A stretch of DNA of 64,000 nucleotides from JAIVJM01 sp963816985 (GTDB lineage: Bacteria; Acidobacteriota; Blastocatellia; Pyrinomonadales; Pyrinomonadaceae), in contig CAWFMF010000004.1 of assembly GCA_963816985.1 (NCBI GenBank), forward strand, positions 3,286,001 to 3,350,000. Direction: 5' to 3'. The notes beneath the pieces were generated by a model. That model had not been told where the DNA came from. It saw only the letters and a program-made list of their open reading frames with translations, and did not search any database. Positions 36,862 through 44,472 of the stretch are shown piece after piece (position 1 is the first letter of the stretch; the number at the start of each line of letters is the position of its first letter). Position numbers and translations under genes: made by a program.

Positions 36862-37437
36862 TCAGCCCGTCAGCGGCTTGCCGCAGCGGTTGCAGAAGCG
36901 TGCGGTGGAGTCTCTCTGCTCCGCGCCGCAGGAGTTGCAGGAGCGGCCCACGCGCATGTCCGCGCCGCAGGTCGAGCAGAAGGCCGAGCCGGAGGTCGTC
37001 GCCGAGCCGCACGTCCCGCAGCGACCGGGCAGAGGCGGCACGTAGCCGCCCGCCTTGCGCGCAACGTGGCCCTCGATAATCTTCCAAGCGTCCTCGGTGA
37101 GCTTGTGCTGCCAGTACGCGCCGAGCGCGGGGAGGGCGAGCAGGAGCCCGGCGGAGAGGACGACGGCGACCGCCGCCACCGCCGCCTTGTCGAACCACTT
37201 CTGCATCCCGACCTCGACGCGCGTCCCGCCGTGCTCGGAAGTTATCTTGATGGTGAGCGCGGCTGAGAGGCCCGTCAGGTCGCGCAGCGTGCTCGTCTTG
37301 CGCGCCTGAAGGACGGAGGTCGCCGAGACCTGCATCGCCTGCACCTCGAAACCGCCGTCGCCGTCGAAGAGCACGCGCAGTTCCGTCAAAAGTTGCGGGG
37401 CGTCAACCTCGACGCCGGGGTAATATCTGCTGTCCAT
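36862..37437 (-). CDS. Membrane protein with double zinc ribbon
   Basis: 191 residues from ATG 37437. The N-terminal half (YYPGVEVDAPQLL to VGMQKWFDK) looks like an alpha/beta domain. One membrane helix (AAVAAVAVVLSAGLLLALPA) follows. The C-terminus has a double zinc ribbon: CGTCG, CSTCG, CNSCG and CNRCG. The arrangement resembles bacterial zinc-ribbon proteins of the DZANK type. Function unknown. AGGAATT precedes the ATG. The IS701 element lies just beyond its start. Confidence 0.75.
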   Translation of the reverse strand: MDSRYYPGVEVDAPQLLTELRVLFDGDGGFEVQAMQVSATSVLQARKTSTLRDLTGLSAALTIKITSEHGGTRVEVGMQKWFDKAAVAAVAVVLSAGLLLALPALGAYWQHKLTEDAWKIIEGHVARKAGGYVPPLPGRCGTCGSATTSGSAFCSTCGADMRVGRSCNSCGAEQRDSTARFCNRCGKPLTG

Positions 37438-37489
37438 AATTCCTATTCTACGCCGAAACACGCGGCGAGGTTCAGGGAAGGCAAAAGTA

Positions 37490-37494
37490 AAAAG
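37490..37494. repeat. Target-site duplication, left copy
   Basis: AAAAG next to the left inverted repeat; the right copy is 38571-38575. Because the target is itself repetitive the length is read from the reconstruction, not independently. Confidence 0.6.
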
Positions 37495-38570
37495 TAGGAC
37501 TTACGCACAGAGGCGAAAATCCTGATAATTAGCGGATGGCTCTCAACCCCAGACCCACGCGCTTAGATTATTGTCAGTATCTGGTGAGTAGCCAGATCAA
37601 CTACACGCTGACGAACTTTGCTGACCACTCGCTCAAGTTTAGTCACGACCAACTGAACCGCTACTTGCGTGATGACAAACTCACGCCCTCTTTGGTGTGG
37701 GAGCAAACCAAAGGGCAAATCATCACTGCGCCTGATGGTTACTTGATCTTTGACGACACCGTGGCCGACAAGAACTATTCGCGGTCTATCGAACTGGTGC
37801 GCCGCCAGTGGAGCGGCAACACCCATTCAGTCATTCGCGGTATCGGCATTGTCACTTGCATTTATGTCAACCCCAAACTCGATAGGTTCTGGTTCATCGA
37901 CTATCGCCTCTTCGCTCCCGACGAGGACGGCAAAACCAAACTCGACCATGCCCAGGAGATGTTCGATTCAGTCATCCACCACAAGCAGCTTGAGTTTCGT
38001 TGCGTGTTGATGGACACCTGGTACGCGAGTCGGCGCTTTATGCTGCATATCGAGAGAAGCGGCAAGATTTACTACGGCCCCGTGCAGGATAATCGCCAGG
38101 TGGATGAAGGCGATGGGACGCCGCTGACTTACCAGCGGGTAGACTCTCTTCAGTGGAGTGAGGAGGAAAAACTGAGGGGCAAGAATGTCCACGTCAAAGA
38201 TTTTCCCAAAGACCATCGTTTGCAATTGTTCCGGCTCGTGGTCTCCCCAGACCGCACGGATTACATCGTGACCAACGATGTGACTCAACGCTCCACGGAT
38301 GACACTCGCAGGGTGTGTGCCATCCGATGGAAGATTGAGCAGCTGCACCGTGAGGCTAAACAAGTGACCGGCATAGAGCGGTGCCAATGCCGCAAATCGA
38401 GAATCCAACGTAATCACATCGCGTGTGCGCTGTTGGTCTGGTGTCGTTTCAAAGAACTGGCTTATCAATCGGGAAGGACGGTTTATCAAATCAAGTTCGG
38501 GCAGTTGTCTGATTACTTGATTCAACAACTGAAATCCCCGTCCGTCAAAATGGCTCTTGCGTAAGTCCTA
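37495..38570 (+). mobile_element. IS701-type insertion sequence
   Basis: 1,076 bases bounded by perfect 13-base inverted repeats TAGGACTTACGCA (37495-37507) and TGCGTAAGTCCTA (38558-38570), with one transposase. Base composition is visibly less GC-rich than its surroundings, suggesting recent arrival. The intact ORF and ends suggest it is still active. Confidence 0.93.
37536..38564 (+). CDS. IS701-family DDE transposase
   Basis: 342 residues filling the element. The DDE triad candidates are Asp73/74 in LIFDDTVADK, Asp160 in VLMDTWYAS and Glu in WKIEQLHREAKQVTG near 268-273. Other familiar blocks are VRRQWSGNTHSVIRGIGIVT and ERCQCRKSRIQRNHIACAL. I recall this transposase type as common in cyanobacteria. 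The stop lies inside the right inverted repeat. It moves the element by cut-and-paste. Confidence 0.93.
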   Translation: MALNPRPTRLDYCQYLVSSQINYTLTNFADHSLKFSHDQLNRYLRDDKLTPSLVWEQTKGQIITAPDGYLIFDDTVADKNYSRSIELVRRQWSGNTHSVIRGIGIVTCIYVNPKLDRFWFIDYRLFAPDEDGKTKLDHAQEMFDSVIHHKQLEFRCVLMDTWYASRRFMLHIERSGKIYYGPVQDNRQVDEGDGTPLTYQRVDSLQWSEEEKLRGKNVHVKDFPKDHRLQLFRLVVSPDRTDYIVTNDVTQRSTDDTRRVCAIRWKIEQLHREAKQVTGIERCQCRKSRIQRNHIACALLVWCRFKELAYQSGRTVYQIKFGQLSDYLIQQLKSPSVKMALA

Positions 38571-38641
38571 AAAAGGTAAAAGGCAAAAGGACGGAGGATT
38601 TGAGCCTCTTCACTTTTGCCTTTTACCTTTTTACTTTTGCC

Positions 38642-39199
38642 TTAGTTGCCCTTCTTGCCGCTCTTCTCTTTGGAGTCTGCCTCGTTGATGGCGTGGGTCT
38701 TGGCGGCCTCGACGATCTGCTGGGCCTGCTCGATGGCCTGTTCGAGGTTCTCGCGTTCGGGCTCGTTCTGCGCCGAGGCGCGCAGCGGGACGAGTTGGGG
38801 GAGGAAGCGGTTCGAGGCTTCGGAGAGCTTGTAGAGCGACTTGCGCAGGAGCGGGCTCTTCTGGTTGTGCGTGTGCGCGTCGTCAATGTTGACGACTGCC
38901 TCGTCGAGGATGCGCGCCACGTCCGAGAGTAGTTGCGCGCGCGTGCCCTTGACCTCGCCCCACTTCTCCAAGTCGTCCTTGAGCTGCTTGGCCGAAGGGT
39001 CTGTGAGGGCGAGCAGGCGGCGCTCGACGGCCTTGATGAAGACGCCGGTGCGCTTGTCCAGCTCCTGCGTGTCGCGGATGACCTCGATCTCTTCGGGCGT
39101 CAGGTGCTCGCGCTGCGGCGCGGCGGCGTGGGCGGGAAGGGAAACGAGGGCTAAGAAAATCAGCAGCGCGCGCGCGCGGCGTCTCGGCTCTTTACTCAT
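38642..39199 (-). CDS. Exported helical protein of unknown function
   Basis: 185 residues with a signal peptide (ALLIFLALVSLPAHAAA). The mature part is alpha-helical and charged (REHLTPEEIEVIRDTQELDK, then LLRKSLYKLSEASNRFLPQL), ending in a lysine-rich tail. No family recognised. Third gene of a minus-strand cluster with two exported proteins, 88 bases after the previous one; its 3' end runs into heptad arm H9. Confidence 0.75.
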   Translation of the reverse strand: MSKEPRRRARALLIFLALVSLPAHAAAPQREHLTPEEIEVIRDTQELDKRTGVFIKAVERRLLALTDPSAKQLKDDLEKWGEVKGTRAQLLSDVARILDEAVVNIDDAHTHNQKSPLLRKSLYKLSEASNRFLPQLVPLRASAQNEPERENLEQAIEQAQQIVEAAKTHAINEADSKEKSGKKGN

Positions 39200-39287
39200 G
39201 GCTTTAAACGTCTAAGGTGAGTCGGGCGACGAATCTTGTCTGCAAAATAGATGCGGCGCGCGGTCGTGTTTTTGACGCGCCGGGCGG

Positions 39288-39974
39288 TTACGGCTTCTTC
39301 TCGGTCTTGGGCGGCGTTTGCTGCGAGGCGTCGCCTCCGGCGGGCTTCGTCTCTTGCTTCGGCGGCGGCGGTGGCGACATCTCGCGGAGCACCGTGTCGT
39401 CGTAGAAGGCGTTGAGCGCCTCGGTGCGGAGGCCGCGGATGTAGTCGAGCGTCGCCTTGGCGTAGACGGCGTGTTGCGAGGGGAGGCTGCGCCGGATGCC
39501 CTCGATGCGCGGGACGTGCGCGCGCAGGGCCATCTCGATGCGCTTGTACTGGTCGCGCCGCTTGTTGTCCACGGGGCCGGACTTCTGGATGAAGGAGATG
39601 GCGTCGCTGATTAAACCCTCGTAGATGCCAAGCTCGCGCGTCGCTGCCTCGAAGCGGTCGGCGGCGATGTGGCCGTCGGCGAGCACGATCTGCGCGTCGG
39701 CCAGTTCGAGGCTGAGGCGCGTGCGGCCCTTCATGTCGCGCACGGCGTTGAGCTGCGCGCGCAACGCTTCGGGGATGTAGCGCATGGGGGGCGGCGCGCC
39801 GTCCTCCTGATGCCGCGTCGCCGCGTCCTGCTGAGACCGCGTGGACGAGTCCTCTGCGCGCGCCTCGGCGCACGCCAGAGCGACGCAGGCGAGCAGGACG
39901 AGCGCCTGTGCCGTCCGCAAAGACTTTGAAGACGCGCCCGCGAGCGACGGCCATGTGCGGTTCCGGTGTTCCAT
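39288..39974 (-). CDS. Exported protein coupled to the TPR gene
   Basis: 228 residues from ATG 39974, which overlaps the TPR stop codon by one base (TGATG), so translation is coupled. Signal peptide ALVLLACVALACAEARAE, possibly a lipoprotein. The middle is helical (LADAQIVLADGHIAADRFEA); the C-terminus is Pro/Lys-rich (SPPPPPKQETKP). It resembles the downstream exported protein in style. Function unknown. Confidence 0.8.
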   Translation of the reverse strand: MEHRNRTWPSLAGASSKSLRTAQALVLLACVALACAEARAEDSSTRSQQDAATRHQEDGAPPPMRYIPEALRAQLNAVRDMKGRTRLSLELADAQIVLADGHIAADRFEAATRELGIYEGLISDAISFIQKSGPVDNKRRDQYKRIEMALRAHVPRIEGIRRSLPSQHAVYAKATLDYIRGLRTEALNAFYDDTVLREMSPPPPPKQETKPAGGDASQQTPPKTEKKP

Positions 39975-41413
39975 CACTGCGCCTTCTTCCCCTTGACGCC
40001 CTCTCCCTGCTTGACCTGCCTGCGCAAACTCGGCAGGCGCAAATTGACTTTCTCTATCTCCAGCGCGTTCGCCTGCGCGTCGGCGCTCCGGACGAAGGTC
40101 TCGTAGGCGGCGAGCGCGTCCTCGTACTCGCCGAGGCGGTCGTGCGCGGTGCCGATGAAGAAATGAACGACGGCGAGATCGGGCCGCGCGCCGTTGATCC
40201 ATTTGTATTCGACAATGGCCTGCTTGTAAAGCTTCAGCTCGTAGAGCGCGGCGGCCATGTTGGCGTGCGCCGCATAGTTGTCGGGCACGGCCCGGATGAC
40301 GCGCTGGAGGATGGTCGCGGCCTCGGCGAATTTGCGGAGCTGGATGAGCGCCGCCGCGTAGCCGGTCGCGTACTCGGCGTTGCGGGGCTCGACCTCGACG
40401 GCGCGCTTGTAGAGTTCGAGCGAGCGCGGCGGGTCGCTCCGGCGCAGGAGGCTGCCGAGGCAGGCGTGCGCGGCGGCGTTCCGCGGCTCGCGCGCGACGA
40501 GCTTCGAGAGCGCCTCGATTGACTCCGGCGTGTCCTCGCAACGCGTGTTGAGCGCCTCGCGCAGACGCTTGCCTTCGTCGGAATTCTTCGACGCTTCGGG
40601 CAGGGAATCGTAGACGCGCCGCGCATCCTCGAAGAGCCCGGCACGCCCGTAGATGTTGGCCGCCACGAGCCCGGCGTGCGCGTCCCGTTGCGCCGTCGTT
40701 TCGAGCGCGCGTGCGTCCTCGACGGCCCGCGCGTTGTCGCCCGATTCGAGCAGAATCTCGGCGTGCTTCATGCGCGCCTCGGCGTGGCTGGGCTCTAACG
40801 TCAAGGCGCGTTCGAGGCTCTTGAGCGCCGCCGCCGTCTCCTTCGCCGCGTGCTCCGCCGCCGCGCGTGCGAGCCACAGAGAGGCGTCGTCGTCTTTGAC
40901 CATCGTCGCGCGTTGCCAGAACTGGACGGCCCCGCGCGCGTCGCCCGTTCGCCCGCGCACCTCGGCCAGAGCGACGAGCGCCGGAAGGTTCTTCGCGTCG
41001 AGTTCGAGAGCGCGGAGCAGGACGGGCTCGGCCTCGCGCTCTCTTCCCTGTGAGCGCGCGAGCAGGACGCCGAGCGCGACGGGCGGGAGCGCCCAGTCGG
41101 CGCGCAGCTCCATCGCGCGGCGGTAAGCCCTTTCGGCTTCGGGCAAACGCTTGAGCGCGACGAGCGCCGCCGCCTTCTGGAATTCGGCTTCGGGGAATTC
41201 GGGCCGCAGCTTGACGGCCTGCTCGTAGAATTCGAGCGCCAGCTCGTAATCCTTCTTCGCGTGCGCGTCCTGCCCACGGTTGAAGAGTTTTACCGGGTCG
41301 CCCTCGTCGTCGCTCAGCTCGTCGCCCTGCGCCGAGACCGCCGTCGCGGAGCAGACGAGGAGCGCGAGTGTGAAGACAGAGACGAAGGCGTGGTAGTGGA
41401 AGCGAGAAAGCAT
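39974..41413 (-). CDS. Exported TPR-repeat protein
   Basis: 479 residues from ATG 41413; signal peptide FVSVFTLALLVCSATAVSAQ. About ten tetratricopeptide repeats run through the protein, for example FNRGQDAHAKKDYELALEFY, AHANMAAALYELKLYKQAIV, and VHFFIGTAHDRLGEYEDALA. Acts as a periplasmic scaffold, no catalytic domain. First gene of a three-gene cluster and translationally coupled to the second. Promoter TGGACG-17-TATATT is 88 bases upstream. Confidence 0.9.
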   Translation of the reverse strand: MLSRFHYHAFVSVFTLALLVCSATAVSAQGDELSDDEGDPVKLFNRGQDAHAKKDYELALEFYEQAVKLRPEFPEAEFQKAAALVALKRLPEAERAYRRAMELRADWALPPVALGVLLARSQGREREAEPVLLRALELDAKNLPALVALAEVRGRTGDARGAVQFWQRATMVKDDDASLWLARAAAEHAAKETAAALKSLERALTLEPSHAEARMKHAEILLESGDNARAVEDARALETTAQRDAHAGLVAANIYGRAGLFEDARRVYDSLPEASKNSDEGKRLREALNTRCEDTPESIEALSKLVAREPRNAAAHACLGSLLRRSDPPRSLELYKRAVEVEPRNAEYATGYAAALIQLRKFAEAATILQRVIRAVPDNYAAHANMAAALYELKLYKQAIVEYKWINGARPDLAVVHFFIGTAHDRLGEYEDALAAYETFVRSADAQANALEIEKVNLRLPSLRRQVKQGEGVKGKKAQ

Positions 41414-41500
41414 GCCGGAACTGCCACTCTTGACGGAAACGTTCGGTTTGGGTTTTCTCTCGAAGCAGGGAGACTGACTCTTGAGTCGTTTACGCGGGCG

Positions 41501-41529
41501 AATATAACACGCGCCCGTGGGAGCGTCCA
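41501..41529 (-). promoter_or_regulatory. Promoter for the TPR cluster
   Basis: On the minus strand: TGGACG, 17 bases, TATATT, about 88 bases before the TPR start. Confidence 0.5.
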
Positions 41530-41576
41530 CGCGCCCTCTGCCGCATCTGTGTTGATGACTCCGCGACGCGTCCGGG

Positions 41577-41606
41577 TTGCGCGGCCAGAATGGCTTGAGA
41601 TAACAT
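41577..41606 (+). promoter_or_regulatory. Promoter for larE
   Basis: TTGCGC, 18 bases, TAACAT, about 115 bases before the larE GTG. Confidence 0.45.
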
Positions 41607-41720
41607 GCGCCACCAGCGATTCTAAAAAAGAAATCTTTTCATCTCGCGGATTTAGACGTTGACGGCCCGACGACCGCGCGCCGCGCGCGTCCGCCCGACC
41701 GGCACGGAGCAACGAGGAGA

Positions 41721-42623
41721 GTGAACAGCCTGACCGCCGAAGCAGTAGACGCCGAGGAACTGAGCGCGAACCGCGAAGAGGACGCCGCCGTCTCGCCCGA
41801 AGCCTTGGCGAAGGAGCAGGCTCTCCGCGCGTTGCTGCGCGAGTTGGGGTCGGCGCTCGTCGCCTTCTCCGGCGGAGTGGACAGCACCTACGTCGCGCAC
41901 GTCGCACACGAAGAGCTTGGCGCGCGCTCTCTCTGCGTCACGGGCGAGTCGCCGAGCCTCGCCTCGAACCAGCGCACGGAGGTCGCCGCGCTCGTCCGGC
42001 GCTTCGGATTCCGGCACGAAATCATCAACACGGGCGAAGTCGAAGACCCGCGCTACGCTCAGAACGCGAGCGACCGCTGCTACTTCTGCAAGTCCGAACT
42101 TTACTCGAAGCTCGCGCCGCTGGCCGAAGAGCGAGGGCTCGCGGCTGTCCTCGACGGCTCGACGACCGACGACCTCGGCGACTACCGGCCCGGTCGCGCG
42201 GCGGCGGGCGAGCGCGGCGTCCGCAGCCCGCTCGTCGAAGTCGGGATGTCGAAGCGAGAGGTGCGCGAGCTGAGCCGCCGCCGTGGGCTTCCCACCTGGG
42301 ACAAGCCCGCGAGCCCGTGTCTTTCTTCGCGCATCGCCTACGGCACGCCCGTCACCATCGAGCGCCTCGCGACCGTGGATCGCGGCGAAGAGGTCATGCG
42401 CGCGCTCGGCTTCCGCGAGTTCCGCGTGCGCCACCACGACGAGCTGGTGAGGCTCGAAGTCGCGCCCGCCGAGCTCGACCGCGCGCTCCGGCGCGAAGTC
42501 GCCGACGAACTCGCGCGCCGCTTCCGCGCCCTCGGCTTTCGCTACGTCACACTCGACCTGCACGGCTACCGCACGGGCGCGATGAACGAGGTCTTAAAAT
42601 CCGTGATAAGTGATGAGAGATAA
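41721..42623 (+). CDS. larE: ATP-dependent sacrificial sulfur transferase LarE
   Basis: 300 residues from GTG 41721, with GAGGAGA upstream. PP-loop ATP pyrophosphatase: VAFSGGVDSTYVAHVAHEEL near residue 47. RCYFCKSELY and KPASPCLSSRIAYGT carry the conserved cysteines; in characterised LarE the cysteine in PCLSSR donates its own sulfur. LarE thiolates the nicotinic-acid precursor of the nickel-pincer cofactor of lactate racemase. larA, larB and larC are not visible here. The last residues (VISDER) and the stop are encoded by heptad repeat H10. Confidence 0.9.
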   Translation: MNSLTAEAVDAEELSANREEDAAVSPEALAKEQALRALLRELGSALVAFSGGVDSTYVAHVAHEELGARSLCVTGESPSLASNQRTEVAALVRRFGFRHEIINTGEVEDPRYAQNASDRCYFCKSELYSKLAPLAEERGLAAVLDGSTTDDLGDYRPGRAAAGERGVRSPLVEVGMSKREVRELSRRRGLPTWDKPASPCLSSRIAYGTPVTIERLATVDRGEEVMRALGFREFRVRHHDELVRLEVAPAELDRALRREVADELARRFRALGFRYVTLDLHGYRTGAMNEVLKSVISDER

Positions 42624-42678
42624 GTGATAAGAAGGAAAACGACGCTTTTCTTATCACTTACCTCTCATCGCTTATCAA
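42603..42678. repeat. Heptad repeat hairpin H10
   Basis: Left arm GTGATAA, GTGATGA, GAGATAA, GTGATAA; right arm complementary (CTTATCACTTACCTCTCATC). The left arm contains the last codons and stop of larE; the right arm ends just before the gdhA ribosome-binding site. Confidence 0.92.
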
Positions 42679-42694
42679 CTGCTTGGAGATGAAT

Positions 42695-43975
42695 ATGGCA
42701 AACTCGATGGTGGATGATACGCGGCGGGTGAAGGAGGAGAACCCGTTCGAGTCCATGATGGAGCGCTTCGACCGGGCGGCCCAGAAGCTCAACCTCAACC
42801 CCGACCTCTACGCCGTGATGCGCGTCCCGAACCGCGAACTGAAGGTCTACATCCCCGTGCGGATGGATTCGGGAAGGATGGAAGTCTTCGAGGGCTTCCG
42901 CGTCCAGCACAACTTCGCGCGCGGCCCCGCTAAAGGCGGCATCCGCTACTCGCCCGACGTGAATATTGACGAAGTGCGCGCGCTGGCGGCGTGGATGACC
43001 TGGAAGTGCGCGGTCGTCAACGTCCCCTTCGGCGGCGGCAAGGGCGGGGTCATCTGCGACCCCTCGATGATGTCTCTGGGCGAGTTGGAGCGTCTGACGC
43101 GCCGCTATGCCGCCGAGCTGATTGACTTCATCGGGCCGGAGAAGGACGTTCCCGCGCCCGACATGAACACCAACGAGCAGACGATGGCGTGGATCATGGA
43201 CACCTTCTCGATGCACGCCCGCCACACCGTCAACGCCGTCGTCACGGGCAAGCCGGTCGAACTCGGCGGCTCGCGCGGGCGGCGCGAGGCGACCGGTCGC
43301 GGCCTCCTCTTCGTCATCAACGAGGCCATCAAGCGGTTTAACATGACGCCGCCGAGCACGCGCGTCGTCGTTCAGGGGTCGGGGAACGTCGGCGGCATCG
43401 GCGCGCAACTGCTCCACGAGGCGGGCTATAAAGTGGTCGCCATCTCGGACATCTTCGGCGGCATCTACAACCCGGACGGCATAGACATTCCCGCCGCCCT
43501 CGCGCACCTCCGTGCGACCCGCTCGTTCGACGAGTTCCCCGGCGTCGAAAGGGTCTCGAATCAAGAGCTTCTGGAACTCGACTGCGACGTTTTGGCCCCC
43601 TGCGCGACCGAGAACCAGATCACCTCCGAGAACGCCAACCGCATTAAGTGCCGCATCCTCGCCGAGGGCGCGAACGGGCCGACGACCGCCGGGGCCGACG
43701 AGATTCTGCATAAAAACGGCGTCTTCGTCATTCCCGACATTCTGGCCAACGCCGGCGGGGTGACGGTCTCGTATTTCGAGTGGGTGCAGAATCGGATGGG
43801 TTACTTCTGGAAGGAGGACGTCGTCAACGAACGTCTTCAGGACATTATGGTCGCGAGCTTCAACGACGTGGCCAAGTACGCCGAGACGCACGCGGTGGAT
43901 ACGCGCACCGCCGCCTACATGCTGGCGATAGACCGCGTGGCCTACGATACGCGCATGCGCGGCATCTATGCGTGA
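42695..43975 (+). CDS. gdhA: Glutamate dehydrogenase family protein
   Basis: 426 residues from ATG 42695, six bases after a TTGGAGAT ribosome-binding site. The catalytic domain has FRVQHNFARGPAKGGIRYSP, with substrate-binding and catalytic lysines, and VNVPFGGGKGG, a further lysine. VPAPDMNTN has the catalytic aspartate. The nucleotide domain has VVVQGSGNVGGIGAQLL. Ends in AAYMLAIDRVA. Oxidative deamination of glutamate, or ammonia assimilation, linking nitrogen with 2-oxoglutarate. Cofactor preference is not determined. Confidence 0.93.
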   Translation: MANSMVDDTRRVKEENPFESMMERFDRAAQKLNLNPDLYAVMRVPNRELKVYIPVRMDSGRMEVFEGFRVQHNFARGPAKGGIRYSPDVNIDEVRALAAWMTWKCAVVNVPFGGGKGGVICDPSMMSLGELERLTRRYAAELIDFIGPEKDVPAPDMNTNEQTMAWIMDTFSMHARHTVNAVVTGKPVELGGSRGRREATGRGLLFVINEAIKRFNMTPPSTRVVVQGSGNVGGIGAQLLHEAGYKVVAISDIFGGIYNPDGIDIPAALAHLRATRSFDEFPGVERVSNQELLELDCDVLAPCATENQITSENANRIKCRILAEGANGPTTAGADEILHKNGVFVIPDILANAGGVTVSYFEWVQNRMGYFWKEDVVNERLQDIMVASFNDVAKYAETHAVDTRTAAYMLAIDRVAYDTRMRGIYA

Positions 43976-44472
43976 CAAAAAAGTGTACTCTTTTTTCAGG
44001 CTAAGTGGTAAAAAGTCTTGATTTCCCCGCGCAGGTAGAGTATGGTCTGGCGGAAATTGGTATGCTGTGGCAGCCGTCCGTTTACTCGCTAAAGCAAGGC
44101 AGCCGCACGCGTCCCACAAATGTTGACAGCGGCGCTCCTGTTTTCGTATAAGCAGAGGCGCACAAAGCACAGCAATCAGACAGAAACAGTTGAGAGGCGC
44201 ATAGAGGCAGTGCAAGAGCGCCCGGTTAACGCAATTAAGCGTTCAGGCTCCTCTCGCTGCTCCGCTCCATCTACAAGACAAGTTCGGTCGAGGGCGGTAG
44301 CAGTTTTCTTTGACTCAAAGTTTAGTTCGCTTGTAGTTGGAGCGTCCGCGCCCCAAGGGGGAAGTCGCCATCCCGGCAGTGTCTTTTGGAAGACGCCGAA
44401 GCGGGTGAAGGCTTCGGGGAGCACGGTCGCCCCCTTCCGCAAAAATTAAACTCATTTCGCAGGAGGAATGCG
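43976..44472. other. Long leader region of the OmpA-like gene
   Basis: 497 bases. A short AT-rich hairpin follows gdhA (43978-43998). Promoter TTGACA-18-TATAAG at 44123-44152 gives a leader of about 310 nucleotides before ATG 44473. A second, weaker TTGACT-16-TGTAGT lies near 44308. No gene; the leader has several short self-complementary stretches. Confidence 0.55.
44123..44152 (+). promoter_or_regulatory. Strong sigma-70 promoter of the OmpA-like gene
   Basis: Consensus TTGACA (44123-44128), 18 bases, TATAAG (44147-44152). Confidence 0.65.

Larger units (their letters stand above)
37479..38645. repeat. Heptad repeat hairpin H9, split by the IS
   Basis: Left arm 37479-37494 plus 38576-38590; right arm about 38611-38645 (CTTTTGCCTTTTACCTTTTT). 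Removing the IS and one copy of AAAAG restores an arm nearly identical to H3 and exactly complementary to the right arm. Confidence 0.9.

Noticed and set aside
38600..38645. Terminator downstream of the IS
   Set aside because: The T-rich stretch is the right arm of heptad H9 with its partner on the other side of the IS, not a GC stem with a U-tract.
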